A stretch of DNA of 14,544 bases, taken from the NCBI RefSeq assembly GCF_042679605.1, contig NZ_JBHTMU010000059.1:1-14544 (forward strand). The letters run 5' to 3'. This document shows positions 7,899 through 14,544 of this stretch, piece after piece. A program made the position numbers and the translations under genes. The notes under the pieces were generated by a model. It was not told the origin of the DNA. It did not search any database and saw only the letters and a list, made by a program, of their open reading frames with translations. Source of the DNA: Litorisediminicola beolgyonensis (lineage in GTDB: Bacteria; Pseudomonadota; Alphaproteobacteria; Rhodobacterales; Rhodobacteraceae). Position 1 is the first letter of the stretch; every line of letters begins with the position of its first letter.

Positions 7899-8732
7899 AT
7901 GAGCGCCACGGCCAGAAAGACCGCGCCCATGCCGGATGACATCCGGGCGATGAAGGGCGGCACCCCCATCGTCAGCCTGACCGCCTATACCACGCCCATG
8001 GCGCAGATGATGGATGCGCATTGCGATTTCGTCCTGGTGGGCGACAGCGTCGGCATGGTCCTGCACGGCCTGACCTCGACCCTCGGCGTGACGATGGAGA
8101 TGATGATCCTGCACGGCCAGGCGGTGCGCCGCGGTCTCTCCCGGGCGATGATGGTCGTGGACATGCCCTTCGGCTCCTACGAGGAAAGCCCGGCCCAGGC
8201 CTTCCGCAACGCCGCGCGGCTGATGGCCGAGACCGGCGCGGGCGCGGTCAAGCTCGAGGGCGGGCAGGCGATGGCCGAGACTATCGCCTTCCTGACCGCG
8301 CGCGGCGTGCCGGTCATGGCCCATGTCGGGCTGACGCCGCAGGCGATCAACACGCTCGGCGGCTACAAGGTGCAGGGCCGCGGCGCCGCCGCCGAGACGC
8401 TTCTCGCCGATGCCCGCGCCGTGGCGGGGGCGGGCGCCTTCGCCGTGGTGCTCGAGAAGATCCCCGAGACCCTCTCGGACCGGATCACCGCCGAGCTTGC
8501 CATCCCCACCATCGGCATCGGTGCGAGCGCCGGATGCGACGGTCAGATCCTCGTGGTCGACGACATGCTGGGGCTCTTCACCGCCTTCAAACCGAAATTC
8601 GTCAAGCGCTACGCGAGCCTCGGCACCGATGGCGAGGCCGCCATCGCCGACTACGCGCGCGAGGTCCGGGCGCGAAGCTTCCCCGGCCCCGAACATGTCT
8701 TCGGCGACACCGCCCCCGGAGCCGCCCGGTGA
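7899..8732 (+). CDS. panB: 3-methyl-2-oxobutanoate hydroxymethyltransferase (ketopantoate hydroxymethyltransferase)
   Basis: This 277-residue cytoplasmic enzyme makes ketopantoate from 2-oxoisovalerate and 5,10-methylenetetrahydrofolate, the first committed step of pantothenate (and hence CoA) synthesis. Length and motifs fit PanB throughout: LVGDSVGMV with Asp49 and Asp88 in VVDMPFGSY as metal-binding acids, AVKLEGG with Lys118 and Glu120, AHVGLTPQ at 141-148, Glu186 in VVLEKIP, and the GIGASAGCDGQILVVDDMLG block near 206-225. The ATG at 7899 lies five bases after a strong GGGGAGGA; a longer frame from 7842 has no such signal. Its TGA overlaps the panC GTG (GTGA), so PanB and PanC should be made together. 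Divergent from the binding-protein gene across 143 bp. Confidence 0.97.
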   Translation: MSATARKTAPMPDDIRAMKGGTPIVSLTAYTTPMAQMMDAHCDFVLVGDSVGMVLHGLTSTLGVTMEMMILHGQAVRRGLSRAMMVVDMPFGSYEESPAQAFRNAARLMAETGAGAVKLEGGQAMAETIAFLTARGVPVMAHVGLTPQAINTLGGYKVQGRGAAAETLLADARAVAGAGAFAVVLEKIPETLSDRITAELAIPTIGIGASAGCDGQILVVDDMLGLFTAFKPKFVKRYASLGTDGEAAIADYAREVRARSFPGPEHVFGDTAPGAAR

Positions 8733-9574
8733 GCGCCCCGATCCTGCGCGACCTGGACGATCTGCGCGCCGCCGTCTCGGACTGGAAATCGCACGGCGAC
8801 CGCGTCGCCGTGGTCCCGACCATGGGCGCGCTCCATGCCGGGCATCTGAGCCTCGTCGAGGCCGCAAAATCCGCCGCCGACCGGGTGATCGTGACGATCT
8901 TCGTCAATCCCAAGCAGTTCAACCGCCCCGAAGATCTGGAAAATTACCCCCGGACCGAGATCGAGGATGCCGAAAAGCTCGCCCCCCTCGGGATCGACGC
9001 GCTTTTCGTGCCCGGCCCAGAGACCGTCTACCCGCCGGGCTTCGCCACCACCGTCTCGGTCGCGGGGCTGACGGATGTGCTCTGCGGTGCGCACCGGCCC
9101 GGCCATTTCGACGGGGTCGCCACGGTGGTGACCAAGCTCTTCCTGATGACCGGCGCCGATATCGCCTGTTTCGGCGAGAAGGATTTCCAGCAGCTACAGG
9201 TGGTCCGCCGCCTCGCCCGCGATCTCGATATCCCGATCGAGATCCAGGGCTGCCCCACGGTCCGCGATCCCGACGGGCTGGCGCTGTCGTCGCGCAACCA
9301 GCGCCTGACCGACGAAGGCCGCGCCGCCGCACCCGCTTTGGCACAAGAGATGGCGCGCATGGCCGAGGGTCTCCTTGCCGGGGGAGGCGCCACGGATCTG
9401 GCCCGCGACGCCGCGGTCCGCCTCCTCGCCGCGGGCTTCACCGAGGTCGAGTATCTCGAGCTCCGCGCCCTCGACGATCTCCGCCAGCTCGAGGCAGCCG
9501 AAGCGCCCGCCCGCCTCTTCGCCGCCGCCTGGATCGACGGCGTGCGGCTGATCGACAATATCGCGGTCGGGTAG
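8729..9574 (+). CDS. panC: Pantothenate synthetase (pantoate--beta-alanine ligase)
   Basis: This 281-residue cytoplasmic ligase joins pantoate and beta-alanine with ATP to give pantothenate. It belongs to the nucleotidyltransferase fold: the HIGH-like motif is PTMGALHAGH at 30-39 and the KMSKS-equivalent is ALSSRN at 185-190. Also present are VNPKQF at 59-64, the CGAHRPGHFDGVATVVTKLF block at about 119-138, and GEKDFQQL at 149-156. The start is a GTG whose last bases form the panB stop (GTGA overlap); GGAG stands seven bases upstream, and this start yields the usual family length and N-terminus. A long in-frame extension back to 8021 is a shadow inside panB. No intrinsic terminator with a U-run follows it on the plus strand. 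Confidence 0.96.
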   Translation: MSAPILRDLDDLRAAVSDWKSHGDRVAVVPTMGALHAGHLSLVEAAKSAADRVIVTIFVNPKQFNRPEDLENYPRTEIEDAEKLAPLGIDALFVPGPETVYPPGFATTVSVAGLTDVLCGAHRPGHFDGVATVVTKLFLMTGADIACFGEKDFQQLQVVRRLARDLDIPIEIQGCPTVRDPDGLALSSRNQRLTDEGRAAAPALAQEMARMAEGLLAGGGATDLARDAAVRLLAAGFTEVEYLELRALDDLRQLEAAEAPARLFAAAWIDGVRLIDNIAVG

Positions 9575-9647
9575 GCCGGGCGCGCCCGCACCAAAGCGTG
9601 AGCCCACCCGCGCGCTGCGTCCATCAAAGGTTAAGCGCCGCCCCCCT

Positions 9648-9710
9648 TTAGGCTTCTTCTTTTTCCAAATACCGCTCGGGGGAGCCCGAGGGGGCAGACG
9701 GCCCCCTCGG
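9648..9710 (-). repeat. GC-hairpin intergenic element of Rhodobacteraceae type; possible bidirectional terminator
   Basis: Between convergent panC and the deacylase lies a 10-bp perfect stem, CCGAGGGGGC/GCCCCCTCGG (9686-9695, 9701-9710), with a 5-base loop. It overlaps a second hairpin, CTCGGG-ggag-CCCGAG (9675-9690). On the minus strand these are followed by GGTATTTGGAAAAAGAAGAAG. I recall GC-rich hairpins joined to a GTATTTGG..AAGAAGAA tail in many Rhodobacteraceae intergenic regions, so this is probably one copy of a dispersed family. The rest of the 147-bp gap shows only a short GGGCGCGCCC palindrome just after panC. Confidence 0.5.
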
Positions 9711-9721
9711 TCCCGCAGGTC

Positions 9722-10996
9722 TCACGCGGGCAGGAGCAGCCGTTCCAGGACCCGGCCCATCACCCGCGCCGAATCGAGCATGTCGGTCACGCCGATCCAT
9801 TCGTCCGGCTTGTGCGCCAGCTCCAGATGCCCCGGTCCGTAGGCGATGCAGTTCTTCAGCCGCCCGATCCGGTCGATATGCTTCTGGTCGTAGCTCCCCG
9901 GCGACGCGATCTGCGCCGCCTCGCGCCCGAGCGCCTCGCGGATCGCGGCTTCGGTGACGGTCACCACGGGCGCATCGGGCGGGGTCTGGGTCGGGTCGAT
10001 GCGGTTCAGATCGCGCAGGCGATACTCGAAGCCCGGGCGGCGCTCCTTGAGCGCGTCGAGCACCGCGATGACCTCCTCGCGCACCGCGTCGTAGCTCTCC
10101 TCGATCAAAAACCGGCGGTCGATGATCAGGCGGCAGCTGTCGGGCACGCAGGGCGCGGGCAGGCCGGTATAGCCGGTCTCCTCGGCCTCGCCGCCATGCA
10201 GGGAATTGAGGTTCAGCGTCGGCTGGCGCGCGCCGTCGGGGATCACCGGCATCTCGGTCCGCCGCTCGGCCAGCGCGGGGAAGAGCTGCTCCTCGAAGGC
10301 CGCGATCACCGCGCCCATGTGGCGGACCGCGCAATCGCCGAGGAACGGCATCGAGCCGTGGGCGATCTCGCCCAGCGTCTCGATCTCGGCCCACCAGCCG
10401 CCGCGATGGCCGACGCAGATGCGGTCCTTGCCGAGCGGCTCGGGGATGATCACGTGCTGGACGCGGGCGGGATCGAACCAGCCCTCCTGGGCCAGATGCG
10501 CGACGCCGCCATAGCCGCCGGATTCCTCGTCGGCGGTGCCCGAGATCTCGATGGCGCCCGCGAACTCGGGATATTCCTCCAGGAACGCCTCGGCGGCGAT
10601 GATCGAGGCGGCGAGCCCGCCCTTCATGTCGCAGGAGCCGCGTCCGTAGAGGCGGTCTCCGTCAAGCTCGCCGCCGAAGGGATCGCGGGTCCAGCCTTCG
10701 CCCACCGTGACGACGTCGTGGTGCGAGTTGAAATGCACGCATTCGCCGGGGCGGGTCCCCTCGATCCGGACGACGATGTTCCAGCGCGGATGGCGGTCGC
10801 TGTCGCCGGGCGCGCCCTCGGCGCGGATGCGGGTGCAGGTGAAGCCCTTCGCCGCGAGGCGGCGGTCGAGAAAGGCGCAGATCGCGTCGTAATTCTCGCC
10901 CGGAGGATTGCGGGTCGGGATGCGGATCAGGTCCTGGGTCAGGGCGATCAGGTCGTCGCGCTTGGCCTCGATCCGGGCGGCGAGGGCGTCTGTCAT
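9722..10996 (-). CDS. M20-family metallo-deacylase (ArgE/DapE-like amidohydrolase)
   Basis: This 424-residue zinc (or cobalt) hydrolase is of the acetylornithine deacetylase/succinyl-diaminopimelate desuccinylase family, which removes acyl groups from amino acids or small peptides. Metal and catalytic residues are visible: His92 and Asp94 in SHHDVV, bridging Asp123 in GRGSCDMKGG, general base Glu157 with Glu158 in TADEESGG, Glu186 in PEPLG, and a late His in ELAHKPDEW. The mid-chain AHGSMPF segment belongs to the dimerisation domain. I prefer the ATG at 10996, which has GGAG six bases upstream, over the in-frame GTG at 11011, which abuts a palindrome. The true substrate is unknown: ArgE and DapE assignments are both possible, and neighbours give no arginine or lysine context. 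It is probably a single-gene unit. Confidence 0.9.
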   Translation of the reverse strand: MTDALAARIEAKRDDLIALTQDLIRIPTRNPPGENYDAICAFLDRRLAAKGFTCTRIRAEGAPGDSDRHPRWNIVVRIEGTRPGECVHFNSHHDVVTVGEGWTRDPFGGELDGDRLYGRGSCDMKGGLAASIIAAEAFLEEYPEFAGAIEISGTADEESGGYGGVAHLAQEGWFDPARVQHVIIPEPLGKDRICVGHRGGWWAEIETLGEIAHGSMPFLGDCAVRHMGAVIAAFEEQLFPALAERRTEMPVIPDGARQPTLNLNSLHGGEAEETGYTGLPAPCVPDSCRLIIDRRFLIEESYDAVREEVIAVLDALKERRPGFEYRLRDLNRIDPTQTPPDAPVVTVTEAAIREALGREAAQIASPGSYDQKHIDRIGRLKNCIAYGPGHLELAHKPDEWIGVTDMLDSARVMGRVLERLLLPA

Positions 10997-11011
10997 GCTG
11001 GGCTCCGTCAC

Positions 11012-11029
11012 AGTTGACAGCAGTCAACT
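11012..11029. promoter_or_regulatory. Perfect 18-bp palindrome upstream of the deacylase, candidate operator
   Basis: AGTTGAC-AGCA-GTCAACT has seven perfectly paired bases in each arm. Outer CACAG/CTGTG bases extend it imperfectly (11009-11034). It ends 16 bp before the deacylase ATG, a position typical for a dimeric repressor site. The TTGAC-N4-GTCAA form is common for MarR- or GntR-class operators, but no regulator gene is adjacent. Confidence 0.5.
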
Positions 11030-11079
11030 CTGTGCATTTCCGGATCGCAAGGGCTTGGGCGGCAATAGGTGTTTCTTGG

Positions 11080-11116
11080 AAAAAGCGCCGTTTTTCGCCG
11101 CCGCTTTCGCGGGCGG
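11080..11116 (-). terminator. Possible terminator downstream of the DUF2125 gene
   Basis: Read on the minus strand, CCGCC-c-GC-GAAA-GC-GGCGG (11116-11098) forms a hairpin with a GNRA loop and one bulge. A TTTTT run lies about 13 bases later (11084-11080), itself able to pair with a nearby AAAAA (11095-11091). The distance between stem and U-run makes it non-canonical. Confidence 0.38.
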
Positions 11117-11142
11117 TAAGGGCGGGCAGTCAGGGCGGCCGC

Positions 11143-11964
11143 TCAGGGCAGGGGAGGCAGGCGGAGGAGGTCGGTCGCGCCGATGCGCGCCACGCCATCG
11201 GCGATCGTCAGCGTGACCGGCGCGTCGCGAAGGGGCTCGGGCAGGGGGGCGACCGGATCGGCGTCGGGGGCGGGGTCGAGGGTGAGGCGGCCGCGCAACT
11301 GGCGGTCGCTTCCGGCCTCGAGCCGACCGGTGATCGTGAAGGAGACCCCGTCCACGAGGAGCGTGCCGTCGCTGATCTCGATCCAGTCGGCGGTCGGAAG
11401 CTGCACCCGTCCGGCGAGGCGCAGCGCGTCGAGCCGGAGGCCCTCTTCTGTCGTGACGGGGCCTGTGGCGACGGCGAAATCGGCGGCCTGCGGCGTCACC
11501 GGCGTCAGCGCGGCGCGGGGTTCGGAGAGGCGGAGCGTGGTGCCGCCGGGGGCCGTCATCTCGACCCGGGCGGCTTCGGCGACGACCCGCCCGGGCGCGG
11601 GCGTCTCGCCGCGCACGACCGAGGCGCGCATCGCGTCGGTCGCGACGCGCCAGATCTCCGAGCCCGCGGCGATCTCCTGTTCGGGGGGCAGGGCGAGGAT
11701 CAGGTGATCCTTGGAATAGACCAGCTGAAGAATTTGCAGAAGCGCGCCGCTCCAGCGCAGCCCGCCCGAGGACAGTTCGGGATCGAGGAGGGTCACATCG
11801 ACCCGGTTCGGGAAGCCCTGGACCTCGATCCCTCGGGCGGAAGCCCAGGGGGTGGCGTCGAGCCAGGCCTGCGTGTCGGCCTCGATCCGGGCGCTCTGCT
11901 GCCACCAATAGCCGGACCAGAGCGCCCCGAGCGCCAGCACGATCAGCGTCAACACCCTCAGCAT
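11143..11964 (-). CDS. DUF2125 family envelope protein
   Basis: This 273-residue protein has an N-terminal hydrophobic signal-anchor (about residues 2-20) directly followed by a WW-rich turn and a long beta-rich, polar extracytoplasmic part. The early motif GIEVQGFPNRVDVTLLDPEL at about 45-64, the WSGALLQILQLVYSKDHLILALPPEQ block at about 71-96 and the closing LTIADGVARIGATDLLRLPPLP are, as far as I recognise, the pattern of DUF2125, an alphaproteobacterial family of unknown function. It probably lies in the periplasm tethered to the inner membrane. The ATG at 11964 is preceded by AAGGGGAT. It is divergent from the ChaC-like gene with only 65 bp between them, so the two promoters must be very close or shared. 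Confidence 0.82.
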   Translation of the reverse strand: MLRVLTLIVLALGALWSGYWWQQSARIEADTQAWLDATPWASARGIEVQGFPNRVDVTLLDPELSSGGLRWSGALLQILQLVYSKDHLILALPPEQEIAAGSEIWRVATDAMRASVVRGETPAPGRVVAEAARVEMTAPGGTTLRLSEPRAALTPVTPQAADFAVATGPVTTEEGLRLDALRLAGRVQLPTADWIEISDGTLLVDGVSFTITGRLEAGSDRQLRGRLTLDPAPDADPVAPLPEPLRDAPVTLTIADGVARIGATDLLRLPPLP

Positions 11965-12029
11965 GGCGATCCCCTTTCACTGGCGCGTGGATTGGTGTTT
12001 ACAACCGGCCAAAGCGAAGGACCAGCACC

Positions 12030-12560
12030 ATGACCCTGTGGGTATTCGGCTACGCCTCCCTGCTCTGGAACCCCGGTTTCGACGTGGTCGAGACCCGCAA
12101 GGCGCGCCTTCAGGGCTACCGCCGGAGCTTCTGCATGCGCTCGATCCACCATCGCGGTACGCCCGAGGAGCCGGGGCTCGTCATGGCGCTCGATCCCGAC
12201 GAGACGACCTGCTGCGACGGGCTGGCGCTGGCCGCGCCTGACGCGCAGCAGGACGAGGTGCTGGCCTATCTGCGCGACCGGGAGCTGATCTCCTCGGCCT
12301 ATCTCGAACGCCTCGTGCCGCTGACGCTGGAAGGCGGCGAGGAGATCACCGCGCTGGCCTATGTGATCGACCCCGACCACGTCCAGTATTGCGGGGGGCT
12401 GCCGCTCGAGGAACAGGCGCAGATCATCGCGCGGGCGGTTGGCGGACGCGGACCCAATACCGAGTATCTCCTCAATACTGTCGATCATCTGGAAACACTC
12501 GGCGTCCGCGACGCGGACTTGTCCTGGCTGGCCGAACGGGTGCGCAACCTCGCCGCGTAA
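12030..12560 (+). CDS. ChaC-like glutathione-specific gamma-glutamylcyclotransferase
   Basis: This 176-residue cytosolic enzyme resembles E. coli ChaC, which cleaves glutathione to 5-oxoproline and Cys-Gly. The substrate loop reads VFGYASLLWNPGF at 5-17; the usual form is FGYGSL, so the family glycine is replaced by Ala9. Glu85 in LRDRELISSAYL aligns with the catalytic glutamate of E. coli ChaC (KREMITGCYL). The C-terminus, NTEYLLNTVDHLETLGVRD, matches the E. coli tail well. It lacks the roughly 48-residue N-terminal extension of the E. coli protein, as do many alphaproteobacterial members. GAAGGA eight bases before the ATG supports the start. It would lower or recycle glutathione; its effect on the neighbouring envelope genes is unknown. 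Confidence 0.87.
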   Translation: MTLWVFGYASLLWNPGFDVVETRKARLQGYRRSFCMRSIHHRGTPEEPGLVMALDPDETTCCDGLALAAPDAQQDEVLAYLRDRELISSAYLERLVPLTLEGGEEITALAYVIDPDHVQYCGGLPLEEQAQIIARAVGGRGPNTEYLLNTVDHLETLGVRDADLSWLAERVRNLAA

Positions 12561-12564
12561 ACGC

Positions 12565-12593
12565 TTGGCTTTGCTGGAAAGGGTCTCTAGGCT
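12565..12593 (+). promoter_or_regulatory. Candidate promoter of the MotA/MotB-like operon
   Basis: TTGGCT (12565-12570) is followed after exactly 17 bases by TAGGCT (12588-12593), just after the ChaC-like stop. The start would be near 12600, leaving a leader of about 39 bases that contains GGGAAGGGG close to the ATG at 12639. This suggests separate transcription from the ChaC-like gene. Confidence 0.48.
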
Positions 12594-12638
12594 CCTCTCA
12601 CTGGGACAGAGGACAGGATCACTCCGGGAAGGGGCCAA

Positions 12639-13868
12639 ATGGATCACGCCGATCTCGAGGCCAGGGCGCATTTCTCGCAACCGATCCGCCAGATCATCCT
12701 GATGCTGGCGGTGCTCGGCCTGTCGGGCGCGGGCGCGGTTCTGGCATTGCCCCGGGTCCTGCCGGTTTTCGAGGCCAATCCCTGGCTCAACGGGTTCATC
12801 CTGATCGTCTTCGTGATCGGGGTCCTGTCCTGCTTCTGGCAGGTGGTGCAGCTGATGGGCTCGGTCCGCTGGATCGAGACCTTCGTGACCGCGCCGGACA
12901 CACGGTTTCCGCAGACGCCGCCGCAGCTTCTGGCGCCGCTCGCGGCGCTTCTGCGCAAGCGCGGCAAGCGGATGCAGATCACCACGACCTCGACGCGGTC
13001 GATCCTCGATTCGGTGGCGCAGCGTATCGACGAGATGCGCGAGATCACGCGCTACATCGTGTCGCTGCTGATCTTTCTCGGTCTTCTGGGCACGTTCTAC
13101 GGGCTCGCGACGACGGTGCCGGCGCTTGTCGACACGATCCGCGGGCTGGCCCCGCAGGAGGGCGAGAGCGGCGTCGCGGTCTTCTCGCGGCTGATGAACG
13201 GGTTGGAAAGCCAGCTGGGCGGCATGGGCGTGGCCTTTGCCTCGTCGCTTCTGGGTCTCGCCGGATCGCTGATCGTGGGGCTTCTGGAGCTCTTCGCCGG
13301 GCACGGGCAGAACCGGTTCTACCGCGAGCTCGAGGAATGGCTGTCCTCGATCACCCGGATCGGGTTTTCCTCGGACGGCGCAGAGGGCGAGGGCGCGGGC
13401 GAGATCACCGGCATGGCGGTGGTGCTCGAACAGGTGGCCGAGCAGTTCGAGGTCATGGGCCAGCTCTACACCCGCGCCGAGGACAACCGCGCCGAGGTCG
13501 ACGCGCGGCTCGGCCAGCTCGCCGATGCGATCGAGCGGATGACCGAACGGATGGACGCGACCGCGCCGTCCTCGCACGGGCTGGCGCGTATCGCCGAGGG
13601 GCAGGAGCGGCTGATCGACGTGCTCGAGCGGCGCGAGGGTGGCGGCGATGGCGGGATGGATGCCGAGAGCCGGATGCGGCTGCGCTCCATCGACGTGCAG
13701 ATGCTGCGCATCCTCGAAGAGATCTCGGCGGGGCGGCAGGAAAGCATGGCCGAGCTTCGGACCGAGATCGCCGCGCTCAACCGCACGATCGGGCAGATGG
13801 GACGCCGCGCCGAGCCGGTGCGCGCCACCGTGGTCCGTCCGCTCACCAAGCACCCGAAGGAGGGCTGA
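12639..13868 (+). CDS. MotA/TolQ/ExbB-like proton channel subunit with C-terminal coiled coil
   Basis: This 409-residue inner-membrane protein has two hydrophobic segments close together (about 18-37 and 50-73), a cytoplasmic stretch of about 65 residues, then the diagnostic channel pair: ITRYIVSLLIFLGLLGTFYG (about 136-155) and GGMGVAFASSLLGLAGSLIV (about 194-213). The two-plus-two layout is that of MotA rather than ExbB/TolQ. After the last segment the chain is unusually long (about 190 residues) and mostly helical and charged, with heptad-like LGQLADAIERMTERMD and MAELRTEIAALNRTIGQM stretches, so it probably forms a cytoplasmic coiled-coil tail. Three bases separate it from the MotB-like gene, so the two are surely co-expressed. 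Databases often label such proteins ExbB-like; the machine they power here is not known. Confidence 0.88.
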   Translation: MDHADLEARAHFSQPIRQIILMLAVLGLSGAGAVLALPRVLPVFEANPWLNGFILIVFVIGVLSCFWQVVQLMGSVRWIETFVTAPDTRFPQTPPQLLAPLAALLRKRGKRMQITTTSTRSILDSVAQRIDEMREITRYIVSLLIFLGLLGTFYGLATTVPALVDTIRGLAPQEGESGVAVFSRLMNGLESQLGGMGVAFASSLLGLAGSLIVGLLELFAGHGQNRFYRELEEWLSSITRIGFSSDGAEGEGAGEITGMAVVLEQVAEQFEVMGQLYTRAEDNRAEVDARLGQLADAIERMTERMDATAPSSHGLARIAEGQERLIDVLERREGGGDGGMDAESRMRLRSIDVQMLRILEEISAGRQESMAELRTEIAALNRTIGQMGRRAEPVRATVVRPLTKHPKEG

Positions 13869-13871
13869 TCG

Positions 13872-14544
13872 ATGGCGCTCGCGCGGCGCGGCGGTCAGAA
13901 GTTCCAGGCCTCGATCTGGCCGGGATTCGTCGATGCGATGACCGGGCTTCTGCTGGTGCTGATGTTCGTGCTGACCATCTTCATGGTGGTGCAGGCGGTG
14001 CTGCGCGAGACGATCACCGGGCAGGAGAGCGAGCTGTCGAACCTTGCCGCCGAGGTCGCGGCTCTGGCCGAGACGCTGGGTCTCGAAGAGGCCAAGACCG
14101 CGGCGCTGTCGGACCAGATGGGCGCGCTGGCCGCGACGCTCGACGACCGCGAGGCGCGGCTGGCGCAGCAGCGGCAGCTGATCGCGAGCCTGACCGAGGA
14201 GCGCGATGCGCAAGGGGCGGCGCTGGCGCAGGCGGAGACACGGATCGAGGATTTCGAGACGCAGGTCGCGGCGCTTCTGGCGGGGCAGACAGAGCGCGAC
14301 GAGACCATCGCGGCGCTCAATGCCGATGCCGAGGAGCTGGCGGCGGCGCGGGACGAGGCGCTGTCGGAGCGCGACGAGCTGAACCTCGCCTTGGCGCGGG
14401 CGCGTTCGGAGATCGACGCGGGCACCGAAGCGGCCCGGCTGGCGGCGGCGCGGCGCGAGGCGCTGGAGGCGCTGGTCGAGGATCTGCGCGGCCAGAACGC
14501 CGATCAGGAGGCGCGGATCGGGGCGCTCTCGGGCGAGGTCGACA
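13872..14544 (+). CDS. MotB/ZorB-like membrane protein with long coiled coil (C-terminus beyond window edge)
   Basis: The open frame starts three bases after the channel gene and runs without a stop to the window end (224 residues visible). A short basic N-terminus leads into one transmembrane segment, WPGFVDAMTGLLLVLMFVLT at 16-35, in which Asp21 sits where MotB and ZorB carry the proton-accepting aspartate. After residue 45 the sequence is an almost continuous Ala/Glu/Leu/Arg-rich coiled coil (ESELSNLAAEVAALAETLG onward) with no folded domain yet visible. By analogy the missing C-terminus would hold an OmpA/MotB-like peptidoglycan-binding domain; that is a prediction. With its partner it should form a stator-like, ion-driven complex anchored to the cell wall. 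Confidence 0.85.
   Translation, partial: MALARRGGQKFQASIWPGFVDAMTGLLLVLMFVLTIFMVVQAVLRETITGQESELSNLAAEVAALAETLGLEEAKTAALSDQMGALAATLDDREARLAQQRQLIASLTEERDAQGAALAQAETRIEDFETQVAALLAGQTERDETIAALNADAEELAAARDEALSERDELNLALARARSEIDAGTEAARLAAARREALEALVEDLRGQNADQEARIGALSGEVD

Noticed and set aside
6400..7902. 500-codon open frame on the plus strand opposite the substrate-binding protein
   Set aside because: The minus-strand protein has a signal peptide and family 5 motifs; the plus-strand product is Arg-rich shadow sequence.
10997..11011. GTG start of the deacylase at 11011
   Set aside because: The ATG at 10996 has GGAG at ideal spacing; the GTG abuts the palindrome and adds only five residues.
11958..14213. 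751-codon open frame on the minus strand opposite the ChaC-like and MotA/MotB-like genes
   Set aside because: It is rich in Arg, His, Gln and Asp with no recognisable domain, and lies opposite three convincing genes.
12639..14544. A complete Zorya antiphage system
   Set aside because: Only the two channel-like genes are visible; no helicase or ZorC/ZorE-like gene is seen, and the neighbours are ordinary chromosomal genes. Kept only as an architectural resemblance.

Overview
The window is high-GC, densely packed DNA with short intergenic gaps and many 4-11 bp gene overlaps. Gene content and protein style (a DUF2125 protein, a two-Cys OhrR-type MarR regulator, a ChaC protein, a MotA/MotB-like pair) point to an alphaproteobacterium, most likely Rhodobacteraceae. 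This placement comes from recognition, not from a search.

Layout. (1) 1-5044, minus strand: a translationally coupled operon read right to left, with a DppB-like permease, a DppC-like permease, a fused DppD/DppF-type double ATPase, an aldehyde dehydrogenase, and a small membrane protein cut by the window edge. (2) 5158-6249, plus strand: an OhrR-like MarR regulator with a good sigma70-type promoter overlapped by an 11-bp direct repeat, then a hairpin-rich spacer, a group 1 truncated haemoglobin and a rho-independent terminator. (3) 6280-7755, minus strand: a family 5 substrate-binding lipid-free periplasmic protein, probably the binding protein of the transporter in (1). (4) 7899-9574, plus strand: panB-panC, overlapping by 4 bp, for pantothenate synthesis. 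(5) 9648-9710: a GC-hairpin intergenic element of a type that recurs in Rhodobacteraceae. (6) 9722-10996, minus strand: an M20-family (ArgE/DapE-like) deacylase behind a sharp 18-bp palindrome. (7) 11143-11964, minus strand: a DUF2125 envelope protein, divergent from (8) 12030-12560, a ChaC-like gamma-glutamylcyclotransferase. (9) 12639 to the window end, plus strand: a MotA/ExbB-like channel protein with a long coiled-coil tail and the start of its MotB-like partner with the expected membrane aspartate.

How the genes work together. The ABC genes and the aldehyde dehydrogenase look like one uptake-and-catabolism unit for a peptide-like or amine-containing solute. The regulator-haemoglobin cassette sits in opposite orientation between the binding protein and the permeases, and probably answers peroxide or nitric oxide stress. 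panBC is housekeeping. The channel pair at the right end is a proton-driven envelope machine of unknown output, with the same broad architecture as Zorya ZorA/ZorB but in a housekeeping-looking context.

No RNA genes, insertion sequences, CRISPR arrays or phage genes were seen. The points most worth a second look are the interrupted transporter locus, the OhrR without an ohr gene, and the MotA/MotB-like pair.
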